A DNA stretch of 40,060 bases from Deltaproteobacteria bacterium (GTDB lineage: Bacteria; Myxococcota_A; Polyangia; Haliangiales; Haliangiaceae): assembly GCA_013812655.1 (NCBI GenBank), contig JACCTC010000137.1:1-40060 (forward strand). Reading direction: 5' to 3'. Under the pieces are notes generated by a model that was not told where the DNA came from, did no database searches, and saw only the letters and a program-made list of their open reading frames with translations. Every line of letters starts with the position of its first letter. The first letter of the stretch is position 1. Of this stretch, positions 33,440 to 40,060 are shown one piece after another. Both the position numbers and the translations under genes were made by a program.

Positions 33440-33622
33440 ATGACAAACCAGAAGTCCGCGCCAGCCGGCGCGAAATCGGTCCAGTCCAAGGCGTCGCGAC
33501 CAGTCAAGCCGAGCGCGGCGCATCTCGCCCTCTCTCGGGAGCTCGGCGAGGCGGAGGCTGACGTGGCTGCGGGCGACCGTGGCATCAGCGTAGGCGCGCT
33601 GGGTCGCCAGCTCCGACGCTGA
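33440..33622 (+). CDS. Small protein of unknown function
   Basis: The frame encodes 60 residues (MTNQKSAPAGAKSVQSK onward), basic at the N-terminus and mixed helical at the end (AHLALSRELGEAEADVAAG). It is supported by a strong GAGGAGGAAG ribosome-binding site at 33425-33434. It sits between the toxin-antitoxin remnant and vWA lipoprotein 3, on the opposite strand from both. No family is recognised. Confidence 0.5.
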   Translation: MTNQKSAPAGAKSVQSKASRPVKPSAAHLALSRELGEAEADVAAGDRGISVGALGRQLRR

Positions 33623-33646
33623 TTGATTGGTCGGGTTCTTTGCGCG

Positions 33647-34885
33647 TCACTCGACGAGACACTGCGCGATCACGTGCATGTGCTCGGGGAGCGCGACCGG
33701 GCCGTGCGAGACGTCGAGGAGCTCGTGGTTGCTGCCGGGGCACTTCAAGGCATCGATCGAGAGCTCCCAGCACGGCGCCGGCGCGTCGGCGCAGCGCGGG
33801 AGCGCGATCTCGCGCGCCTCGTTCGGAAACCAGTACGAGACCGCGCAGTCGGGCTGGGTGCCGGGGAGCTGCGGATCGAGATCGAGCAGCGGACTCTCGA
33901 AGCACGGGTTCGGAACGTAGTGTTCGGGAAACCCGGCGAGCTGCTGCATCACGCCGGAGAGGTCGGGCTGGCAGATCGTCGTGAACGTCGAGCGGTTCGG
34001 GAACTGCTGCAGCAGGCGGTGGAGCCGGGGCGCGGGATAGCCAGCGAGGCCGCCCGCGTCGCACGCGAGGTCGACGAAGCGCTGGCGGCCTTCGTAGGTC
34101 ACGTCGATGGGCGCGGCCGGCCCTGACGCGAGCGCGACGATGACCTGCGACGGATCGGACTTCACGGACTTCAGGAATCCGACGTAGTCTTCGACGGGGA
34201 CGAGGTCCTGCGCGCGCGCGTAGCAGCGATAGGTGTCGACCGGATCGACGCGCAGACCATCGAGGAACGACGCACGCGGGAACGAGCAGTCGTCCTGCGC
34301 GGTCACGAAGACCACCATGAGAAACGCCGCGGGGCGCAGGAAGCTCGGATCGCTGCGCAGCGCACGCCGCATCGCCTCGAGCGGCTGCACGAGCTCGCAG
34401 CCGTCGTCGCCGACGCGCGCCAGCTCGGCAAAGACGTCTGGCAGGAGCCCGGTGTAGTTGTGCGGTCGCGTGCGGTCCGCGAGGATCAGATCGACGAGGT
34501 AGTCGCCGTCGACGGTCGTGATCCGTCGGAACGCTCCGCCGTCGCCGCGACCCGCGCAGCGGTCGCCGACCTGAGGACCGGCGACGTCGTCGAGCGCGCC
34601 GGTCGTCCCGAGATCTGCCGAGACCACACCGATATGGACAATCGGCAGGCCACCTTCGATGGTGTTCAGCACGTTCATGAAGTTGCGGGTGTTGGTCGCG
34701 AGGTGGTCGCGATGGGCGCGCATCGCCGGCGAGCTGTCGAGCACGAACAGCAGATCGATGCTGCGGCCGGCGGTGATCGGCAGATCCTTGTACTCGACCC
34801 GTGAGGTCTCGACCGCGGCCGGCACGTCGGTGGGCGGGACGCAGCTGCAGGCTGCGATCACGAACCAGATCGCGCGAAGCCGCAT
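33647..34885 (-). CDS. vWA-domain lipoprotein 3, metal site degenerate
   Basis: The protein has 412 residues. The ATG at 34885 gives a short lipoprotein signal (RLRAIWFVIAAC). It aligns with lipoprotein 2 throughout (VEYKDLPI, IDLLFVLD, NFMNVLNTIEGGLP, FPNRSTFTTICQPDLSG), but the metal-ion motif reads DSSPA instead of DxSxS and the second acidic element reads VTAQDDCS instead of IADEDDCS. Metal binding is therefore doubtful. A 53-bp stretch is identical in DNA to lipoprotein 2. The gene has a very good sigma-54-type promoter, whose predicted start leaves almost no leader. Confidence 0.87.
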   Translation of the reverse strand: MRLRAIWFVIAACSCVPPTDVPAAVETSRVEYKDLPITAGRSIDLLFVLDSSPAMRAHRDHLATNTRNFMNVLNTIEGGLPIVHIGVVSADLGTTGALDDVAGPQVGDRCAGRGDGGAFRRITTVDGDYLVDLILADRTRPHNYTGLLPDVFAELARVGDDGCELVQPLEAMRRALRSDPSFLRPAAFLMVVFVTAQDDCSFPRASFLDGLRVDPVDTYRCYARAQDLVPVEDYVGFLKSVKSDPSQVIVALASGPAAPIDVTYEGRQRFVDLACDAGGLAGYPAPRLHRLLQQFPNRSTFTTICQPDLSGVMQQLAGFPEHYVPNPCFESPLLDLDPQLPGTQPDCAVSYWFPNEAREIALPRCADAPAPCWELSIDALKCPGSNHELLDVSHGPVALPEHMHVIAQCLVE

Positions 34886-34897
34886 GCGATGGGTCAA

Positions 34898-34913
34898 AGC
34901 AAGCGTGTGGCCA
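34898..34913 (-). promoter_or_regulatory. Sigma-54 promoter candidate for vWA lipoprotein 3
   Basis: On the minus strand: TGGCCACACGCTTGCT. TGGC, the GG-N10-GC spacing and TTGCT all match; mismatches are confined to positions 5-7. The predicted start near 34887 is only 2 bases before the chosen ATG, so the transcript would be nearly leaderless. Confidence 0.6.
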
Positions 34914-34938
34914 GGTCGGGCGGGTGCGGTTCTGCGTG

Positions 34939-34977
34939 GTTGGCTGACGCACGCCGCCAACGTTGTTGCCCGTTGGC
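34939..34977. promoter_or_regulatory. Palindromic activator-site candidate (GCCAAC/GTTGGC) upstream of vWA 3 and the activator gene
   Basis: GCCAACG (34956-34962) and CGTTGGC (34971-34977) form 7-bp arms with an 8-bp gap, and another GTTGGC lies at 34939-34944. The arms sit about 69-90 bp upstream of the predicted vWA 3 start and 42-63 bp before the sigma-54 activator's ATG, so they could serve both. Confidence 0.5.
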
Positions 34978-35018
34978 AGGTGCGTTGACGGGGCTCGCAG
35001 ACCTCGGGCTTGTCGTCG

Positions 35019-36449
35019 ATGGCCGTGGTAGCGTGGATCCTCGTGACGAGCGGGATCACGTATGCCGCGGGTGCATCCGAGGCCGAGCGCGAACACCTCG
35101 TGCCCGATCCGGAACGCGGTCGTTCTGCCACAAGGCCTGAGGGGCAGCGCGTGCTCCTGCTCGCGACCGACGATGCCGCGCGCCGCACGCTGCACCTGAT
35201 GCTCGACGCTGCCGGCAAGCAGGTCGCGGCGATGGCGGATGTCGAGGCGGCGCGGCGCTACCTCGCGACCGAGCCGTGCGATGCGGTGCTCGCGGCACCG
35301 GAGCTCGCGGTGCTGCTCGCGCGTGACGGTGACCTGCCGCCGGTGATCGCGATCGTCAAGTCACGCGACGTCGATGCGGCGCTCGTGCTGTTCGAGGCCG
35401 GCGTCGACGAGGTGATCAGCGAGCCGGTCGACGAGCTCGCGATCGTCGTCGCGCTTCGCCATGTCGCGACCCTGCCACGCCGCGATGTCGGAGCTGCGGT
35501 GGTGCCGGCGCGGCCGGCGCTCGTCGGCGATGGCGAGGCGATGCAGAAGCTGCGCGCGCTGATCGATCAGCTCGGCAAGACGCGATCGACCGTGCTGATC
35601 CTCGGCGAGAGTGGCACCGGCAAGGAGCTGGTCGCGCGCGCCGTTCACGAGGCGTCGCCGCGGCGCGACCGCCGGTTCGTCGCGATCAACTGTGCCGCGA
35701 TCCCGGCGGCGCTGCTCGAGTCCGAGCTGTTCGGTCACAAGCGTGGGGCGTTCACCGACGCGGTTCGCGACAAGCCCGGGCTGTTCGAGGACGCCGACGG
35801 CGGCACGCTGTTCCTCGACGAGGTCGGCGAGCTCCCGCTCGCGCTCCAGGCCAAGCTCCTGCGGGCGCTGGCAGATGGCGAGATCCGCCGGGTCGGTGAC
35901 TCGGTGTCGGTCAAGGTCGACGTCCGGATCGTCGCGGCGACGCTGCGCGATCTGTCGGAGGATGTCGCATCCGGCCGGTTCCGCGAGGATCTCTATTACC
36001 GGCTCAACGTGCTGCCGGTCCGGATCCCGCCGCTTCGTGAACGATCTGAGGACATTCCAGAGCTCGCGAGGTTCTTCGCCCGCAAGACCAGCGCGCGCCA
36101 CCAGCTCGGGCCGATCGAGCTGACCGACGCGGTCATCGACACGCTGCGTCGCCAGCCGTGGCCGGGCAACGTGCGCGAGCTCGAGAACGTCATCGAGCGA
36201 GCGCTCGTCCTTGCCGACGGGCCCGAGGTCGACCTCGCGTTCCTCGGCACCGTCATGAACGTCGCGACCCGGACGGGCGCGAGCGACGGAGGCGCGCTAT
36301 CCATCAAGAAGGCCACGCGCGAGCTCGAGCAGGATCTGATCCGGCGAGCCCTCGGAGTGACCGGCGGGAATCGCACGAACGCCGCGAAGCTCCTCGAGAT
36401 CAGCCATCGCGCGCTGCTCTACAAGATGAAGGAGTATGGGATCTCCTGA
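35019..36449 (+). CDS. Sigma-54-dependent activator (NtrC family) with degenerate receiver
   Basis: The protein has 476 residues from ATG 35019; GTG 35100 is an alternative, as the first 25 residues look unlike a usual N-terminus. A receiver-like domain (about 44-150) lacks the phospho-acceptor: the DxVLxD position reads DAVLAA (Ala 93) and the conserved Lys is Glu 135. The AAA+ domain has Walker A GESGTGKE (196-203), the sigma-54 contact loop GAFTDA (243-248) and Walker B TLFLDE (263-268), all intact. The C-terminal Fis-type helix-turn-helix is [20 protein letters not shown]. It should therefore open sigma-54 promoters but be controlled without phosphorylation. It lies between vWA 3 (divergent) and pilMNOP (co-directional, 90 bp downstream). 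Confidence 0.92.
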   Translation: MAVVAWILVTSGITYAAGASEAEREHLVPDPERGRSATRPEGQRVLLLATDDAARRTLHLMLDAAGKQVAAMADVEAARRYLATEPCDAVLAAPELAVLLARDGDLPPVIAIVKSRDVDAALVLFEAGVDEVISEPVDELAIVVALRHVATLPRRDVGAAVVPARPALVGDGEAMQKLRALIDQLGKTRSTVLILGESGTGKELVARAVHEASPRRDRRFVAINCAAIPAALLESELFGHKRGAFTDAVRDKPGLFEDADGGTLFLDEVGELPLALQAKLLRALADGEIRRVGDSVSVKVDVRIVAATLRDLSEDVASGRFREDLYYRLNVLPVRIPPLRERSEDIPELARFFARKTSARHQLGPIELTDAVIDTLRRQPWPGNVRELENVIERALVLADGPEVDLAFLGTVMNVATRTGASDGGALSIKKATRELEQDLIRRALGVTGGNRTNAAKLLEISHRALLYKMKEYGIS

Positions 36450-36491
36450 CTTATCGAACTGAACTGATTCGCGGAGGATGCGCGGCGTTTT

Positions 36492-36520
36492 TTGGAGATC
36501 TCGCCGAGCCGGCCTAACAT
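36492..36520 (+). promoter_or_regulatory. Candidate promoter for pilMNOP
   Basis: TTGGAG (36492-36497) and TAACAT (36515-36520) are 17 bp apart, 20 bp before the pilM ATG. The boxes match sigma-70 consensus at 3 and 4 of 6 positions. A TTTTTT run just before may also end the activator transcript. Confidence 0.35.
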
Positions 36521-36539
36521 TATTTGTCGCAGAGGTTTC

Positions 36540-37586
36540 ATGGCCAAACAGTGCATCGGGCTCGATATCGGCTCCAGCAGCGTCAAAGCAGTCCAGCTTC
36601 GTCGCAAGGGCTCGGGCTGGGCATTGCAAGCCTTTGGCATGCAACCCCTGGTTCCCCAGACGATCGTCGACGGGACGATCATGGATCAAGGAGCGGTCTC
36701 CGATTCGATCCGCCAGCTGTGGGCGCGGCTCAAGCTCAAGCAGAAGGACGTCGCGATCGCGATCGCGGGTCACTCGGTGATCATCAAGAAGATCGCGGTC
36801 CCGCAGATGACGATGGACGCGCTCGCGATGAACATCCGCACCGAGGCGGAGCACCACATCCCGTTCGGGCGTGACGATGTCGAGATCGACTATCACGTCA
36901 CCAATCTGTCGACCGCGAGCGGTCAGACCGAGATGCTGCTCGTCGCCGCGAAGAAGGAAGTCGTCAACGACTACGTCCAGGTCGTGCGTGACGCCGGGCT
37001 GATCCCGCAGATCGTCGACGTCGCCGCGTTCGCGAGCCAGAACGGCTTCGAGGCAAACTACCCGCTCGATCCCCGCGAGACGATCGTGCTGATCAACATT
37101 GGCGCCGCGATCTCGAACATCAACATCGTGCGTAGCGGTGTCTCGCTGTTCACGCGCGACGTCACGATCGGCGGCAACGCGTACACCGAGGAGATCCAGA
37201 AGCAGCTCGGCATCGCCGCCGACGAGGCCGAGGCGTACAAGGTCGGCGGAAACCAGGTCGAGGACGGCGTCGTTCCGCAGGATGTCATCCGCGTGATGGA
37301 CGGCGTCTCCGAGGTCATGGCCGGCGAGTTCCAGCGCTCGCTGGACTTCTTCCTCGCGACGACCGCGGACGCGAACGTCACGCGCATCGCGCTCGCGGGC
37401 GGCAGCTCGAAGATCGCATCGCTCCATCGCGCGATCGAGCGGCGCTCGCGGTTGCCTCTCGAGGTCGCCGATGCCTGGAAGCGTGTCGAGATCGATCCCT
37501 CGCTCGATCGGGCGTACCTCGCGGCGCACTCGCCGGAGGCGCTGATCGGCGTCGGCCTCGCCATGCGCGCGGTTGGAGACAAGTGA
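36540..37586 (+). CDS. pilM: Type IV pilus assembly ATPase-fold protein PilM
   Basis: The protein has 348 residues. The actin-like fold begins QCIGLDIGSSSVKAVQL with the phosphate-1 loop. DVAIAIAGHSVIIKKIAVPQ, RTEAEHHIPFGRDDVEIDYH and LAGGSSKIASLHRAIE are typical of PilM. PilM sits on the cytosolic side of the inner membrane and binds the N-terminal tail of PilN. The ATG at 36540 has an AGAGG site; the longer frame upstream is not supported. It is the first gene of pilMNOP. Confidence 0.96.
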   Translation: MAKQCIGLDIGSSSVKAVQLRRKGSGWALQAFGMQPLVPQTIVDGTIMDQGAVSDSIRQLWARLKLKQKDVAIAIAGHSVIIKKIAVPQMTMDALAMNIRTEAEHHIPFGRDDVEIDYHVTNLSTASGQTEMLLVAAKKEVVNDYVQVVRDAGLIPQIVDVAAFASQNGFEANYPLDPRETIVLINIGAAISNINIVRSGVSLFTRDVTIGGNAYTEEIQKQLGIAADEAEAYKVGGNQVEDGVVPQDVIRVMDGVSEVMAGEFQRSLDFFLATTADANVTRIALAGGSSKIASLHRAIERRSRLPLEVADAWKRVEIDPSLDRAYLAAHSPEALIGVGLAMRAVGDK

Positions 37587-37587
37587 C

Positions 37588-38256
37588 ATGATCAAGATCA
37601 ACCTGCTCCCGCAAAAGCGGGCGAAACATCGAGCGGCGGCCGGCGCGGCAGCTTCGGGATCCTCGCGGGACTTCATGATCGGCCTCGGCGCGCTCGCCGC
37701 AGTGGCCGTGATCGTCTTCCTGACGGTCGACAAGCCGCGACGCGACAAGATCTCGAGCCTCGAGGTGTCGAATCAGGAGCTGCAGCAGCAGATCGCCGAG
37801 AAGCGCACCAAGCTCGTCGGCTACGAGGACATGAAGAAGGCGAAGGCCGACGCCGAGAAGCGTGCGCAGGCGATCAACCGGCTGATGCAGGCCAAGGTCG
37901 TGCCCGCGCACGTGCTGCACGAGCTCGGCGAGATCCTCACGCAGAACCGGCTGCCGGCGATGACCGAGGACATGCGCACGAAGGTCGGCAACGGGCCGGG
38001 CAGCGATCCGAACAAGCGGATCAACCTCGACTGGGATGCCTCGAAGGTCTGGCTGTCGGGCTTCACCGACACCGGCGGCGTGTTCAGGCTCGAGGGCGGC
38101 GCGCAATCCGAATCCGACGTCACCCAGCTCGCGAAGCGGCTCGCCGCGTCGGTGCACTTCCGTGATGTCACGCCCGCCGGCGGCGAGCGCGTCGAGGACC
38201 GCGAGCGCGGCATCGCCTACTACCGGTTCACGATCACCGGAAAGGTGGCGTACTGA
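37588..38256 (+). CDS. pilN: Type IV pilus inner-membrane protein PilN
   Basis: The protein has 222 residues. The N-terminus MIKINLLPQKRAKHR is the PilM-binding INLLP motif, followed by one membrane helix (LGALAAVAVIVFLTV), a coiled coil (LEVSNQELQQQIAEKRTKL) and a periplasmic ferredoxin-like domain. It starts one base after the pilM stop and ends in TGATG with pilO. PilN pairs with PilO to form the alignment subcomplex. Confidence 0.95.
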   Translation: MIKINLLPQKRAKHRAAAGAAASGSSRDFMIGLGALAAVAVIVFLTVDKPRRDKISSLEVSNQELQQQIAEKRTKLVGYEDMKKAKADAEKRAQAINRLMQAKVVPAHVLHELGEILTQNRLPAMTEDMRTKVGNGPGSDPNKRINLDWDASKVWLSGFTDTGGVFRLEGGAQSESDVTQLAKRLAASVHFRDVTPAGGERVEDRERGIAYYRFTITGKVAY

Positions 38257-39044
38257 TGGCGGCCTCCGGCGTGATGGCTGACTTCGCGAAGATGCCGACG
38301 GGCCGCAAGGTCCTGGTGTTCGCGGTGATCGGCATGTTCCTCGGGCTCCTCTACTGGCGCTTCGTGTTCAAGCCGCTGACCGAGAAGGTGGCGAACGCCG
38401 AGCAGGAGCACCAGCAGCTCGTCGGGCTGAACCGTCAGCTCGAGGGCGATATCCCGCGCTACGCGGTGCTGCGCCAGCAGATGGCCGAGCTCCAGAAGAC
38501 GATCGAGGAGAACCAGAAGGCGCTGCCGACCGAGGCCGAGGTGCCAGCGTTCTTCGAGACGCTCGAGCGCAAGATGCAGGAGTCCGGTGTCGAGATCACG
38601 AAGTGGACGAAGCAGGCGGAAGCGCCGGTCGAGTCGTTCGTGAAGGTGCCGGTCGACATCGAGATCGTCGGGACGTTCATCCAGATGAAGCGATTCTTCG
38701 CGTCGCTCGTGCAGCTCAAGCAACCGACCGTCGACTCGCAGGGTGTCGAGGAGCGCGAGCGCATCGTCTCGATCGAGAACCTCGTGCTCGGCAATCCGTC
38801 GGTGCGCAATCGCGAGATCAAGTTGAGCGCCAAGTTCACCGCGATCACGTTCCGGCAGGAGGACAATGCGGCGGCCAAGGGCCCGACGCCTGGGCCGACC
38901 CCGGCGAACAAACCGTTGCCGCCGGCCACCTCGCCGCAAGGCGCGAAGGTGAGGGTCGAGGATTCGATGAAGAAGGACGAGGAGCGCCCCGAGAAGGCGC
39001 TCGATAAGGCCGGCGCGAACGATCGCCTCAAGGGAGGTCTGTAA
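38256..39044 (+). CDS. pilO: Type IV pilus inner-membrane protein PilO
   Basis: The protein has 262 residues: one membrane helix (VLVFAVIGMFLGLLYWRFVF), a coiled coil (HQQLVGLNRQLEGDIPRYAV), a ferredoxin-like domain containing VPVDIEIVGTFIQMKRFFAS, and a Pro- and Lys-rich tail of about 60 residues that is longer than usual. Start and stop overlap the neighbours as TGATG and TAATG, indicating coupled translation. Confidence 0.94.
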   Translation: MAASGVMADFAKMPTGRKVLVFAVIGMFLGLLYWRFVFKPLTEKVANAEQEHQQLVGLNRQLEGDIPRYAVLRQQMAELQKTIEENQKALPTEAEVPAFFETLERKMQESGVEITKWTKQAEAPVESFVKVPVDIEIVGTFIQMKRFFASLVQLKQPTVDSQGVEERERIVSIENLVLGNPSVRNREIKLSAKFTAITFRQEDNAAAKGPTPGPTPANKPLPPATSPQGAKVRVEDSMKKDEERPEKALDKAGANDRLKGGL

Positions 39045-39940
39045 TGCGCATGCGATTTCTGATCGCGGCGTTCGCGCTGCTCGCCGCGTGCGGTGGCGAG
39101 GACGACGAGGCGGCACCGTCCGGTGGCGGACCGACCGCGCCTGCCGCGCCGGTCGCGGCTGCCAGGCCGGCGGGACCGCAGCTGGCGCCGAAGCTGCGCA
39201 TCGAGGATCGAGTCGCGTGTCCGACGCCGACCGACGCGAAGAAGTGCGATCCGAACGCGGCCGTCTGCGGCGAGGGCCAGTACTGCCTGTCGGCGGGGGC
39301 CGCGCACTACTGCGGCGTGTGCCCGGAGCGCGACGCGATCCGCCACACGTTCAAGCCGCGCGACTTTCAGGGCACCGACATCCGCGATCCGTTCCAGTCG
39401 TTCGTGATCAACCAGCCTGGCCTGGGCGTGGCCGGCACCGACATGCCGACGGATCGCACCCCGCGGTGCACGCGTCGCGATCAGATGGTCGCGTCGAACT
39501 ACAGCTACCAGTCGCTGAAGCTCGTCGGGATCGTCTCGCAAGGCACGCAGCGCAAGGTCCTCATGATGGACTCGGGCAACCTCGGCCACATCGTCAAGAA
39601 GGGCGACTGCGTCGGCAAGGAGAAGGCGCTCGTCAAGGATATCGGCGCCGGCTACGTGACGTTCATCGTCGACAAGGGTGATCCCGTCGGCGCGACGCCG
39701 CGCGAGCCCGAAGAGCAGTCGATGCAGCTCTATCCGACGCAGGTCTCGGTCAACATGCAGATCGACGAGCCGGCGACCCGTCCGACGGCGCCGATCGTCG
39801 CGCCGCCGTCGCAGGGTGGCACGCAGCAGCAGCCACAGCAGCCGCCGCCTGGCCCGACGATCCGGATCGAAGATACGCCGGCACCCCCGCCAGCTCCCGT
39901 GCAGCCGCCTCCGCAGGCGCCAGCGCAGATCCGTCCTTAG
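39044..39940 (+). CDS. pilP: Type IV pilus lipoprotein PilP
   Basis: The protein has 298 residues with lipoprotein signal FLIAAFALLAAC. The HR-domain core lies at about 155-230: YQSLKLVGIVSQGTQRKVLM, then GHIVKKGDCVGKEKALV, matching PilP beta-domain proteins that link the PilMNO complex to the PilQ secretin. The middle contains several Cys (CDPNAAVCGEGQYC). The C-terminal 60 residues are Pro/Gln-rich. pilQ normally follows, but here the next DNA is a transposase end on the other strand. Confidence 0.93.
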   Translation: MRMRFLIAAFALLAACGGEDDEAAPSGGGPTAPAAPVAAARPAGPQLAPKLRIEDRVACPTPTDAKKCDPNAAVCGEGQYCLSAGAAHYCGVCPERDAIRHTFKPRDFQGTDIRDPFQSFVINQPGLGVAGTDMPTDRTPRCTRRDQMVASNYSYQSLKLVGIVSQGTQRKVLMMDSGNLGHIVKKGDCVGKEKALVKDIGAGYVTFIVDKGDPVGATPREPEEQSMQLYPTQVSVNMQIDEPATRPTAPIVAPPSQGGTQQQPQQPPPGPTIRIEDTPAPPPAPVQPPPQAPAQIRP

Positions 39941-40060
39941 GGACCGGCGCCAAATTACCCGATCGGCGCGTCATGTCGCACCGTCGGGTGGATGGTGTAG
40001 TTCCACTCGCCGTGGAATTCGTGGGGTTCGAGGTTCACGAGGTCGAGTTGCTTGTTCGAG
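39938..40060 (-). mobile_element. Probable insertion sequence end after pilP
   Basis: The transposase remnant and the adjoining GC-rich palindromic stretch (GGCGCC at 39945-39950) suggest that an insertion sequence begins within or directly after the pilP stop codon TAG. The far end lies outside the window, so boundaries and target duplication cannot be judged. Confidence 0.4.
39955..40060 (-). CDS. C-terminal end of a transposase (ISAzo13-like), cut by the window edge
   Basis: On the minus strand 34 codons run into TAA at 39955. They include VNLEPHEFHGEWNYTIHPTV; the WNYTI segment close to the C-terminus recalls ISAzo13-family (Rhodopirellula-type) transposases. The recognition is from memory of the family ending and needs a search. 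The gene converges on pilP with a 14-bp gap. GGGACCGGCGCCAAATTA right after the pilP stop may be the element's terminal sequence. Confidence 0.6.
   Translation of the reverse strand, partial: SNKQLDLVNLEPHEFHGEWNYTIHPTVRHDAPIG

Noticed and set aside
34974-34989. Sigma-54 promoter on the plus strand for the activator gene
   Set aside because: TGGCAGGTGCGTTGAC has a good -24 element, but the invariant GC of the -12 element is replaced by GA.

Overview
The window is GC-rich DNA with the gene style of a predatory or social deltaproteobacterium (Myxococcota, most like Kofleriaceae/Haliangiales). This assignment is inferred from family content only: a Ser/Thr kinase fused to a TPR region, many lipoproteins, a repeat-companion/LRR protein of TIGR02996 type, an FHA-GGDEF protein, a sigma-54 activator and type IV pilus genes. 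No tRNA, rRNA or CRISPR array is visible, and no intergenic gap exceeds about 250 bp.

Layout. Bases 1-5.5 kb hold the 3' part of a Ser/Thr kinase, a doublet of a dispersed palindromic repeat, a lipoprotein with a thrombospondin type-3-like segment, an exported intradiol dioxygenase, a convergent serine hydrolase of beta-lactamase fold, and a Fur-family regulator. From 5.5 to 10.2 kb on the minus strand lies a coupled unit: a TonB-dependent receptor carrying its own TonB C-terminal-like domain, then two paralogous lipoproteins joined to it by 4-nt overlaps. Next come a HEAT-repeat protein, an unknown membrane-anchored protein, an IHF/HU protein, a frameshifted acetyltransferase, a PEP-utilising phosphotransferase, a 3D-domain protein and a small Rossmann-like protein whose end is made of repeat DNA. 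A class A penicillin-binding protein, a small membrane-anchored protein and an ECF-like sigma factor follow.

From 20.6 to 28.8 kb are an acyltransferase-fold protein lacking the usual His, glycerol kinase coupled to an alpha/beta hydrolase, FHA-GGDEF, an LRR protein, CorA, a double-length PgsA-like enzyme and an S4-domain protein.

From 28.9 to 39.9 kb is the most interesting part. Three paralogous von Willebrand factor A (vWA) lipoproteins lie beside a sigma-54 activator with a degenerate receiver and a pilMNOP operon. The second and third vWA genes have sigma-54-type promoter matches (GG-N10-GC with a TTGCT -12 element). Upstream of these promoters, at the distance usual for enhancers, are GCCAAC/GTTGGC palindromes. 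A third, very good sigma-54 match drives the ECF sigma gene at 20.4 kb. I infer a sigma-54-controlled surface-protein circuit tied to type IV pili. After pilP, where pilQ would be expected, the DNA instead holds the end of a transposase gene on the opposite strand.

A second theme is a dispersed palindromic element (core GGGGACGGTCTCCACT) found in three doublets. All three have exactly 61-bp spacing, and two of the doublets provide the last base of a neighbouring gene's TAG stop codon.
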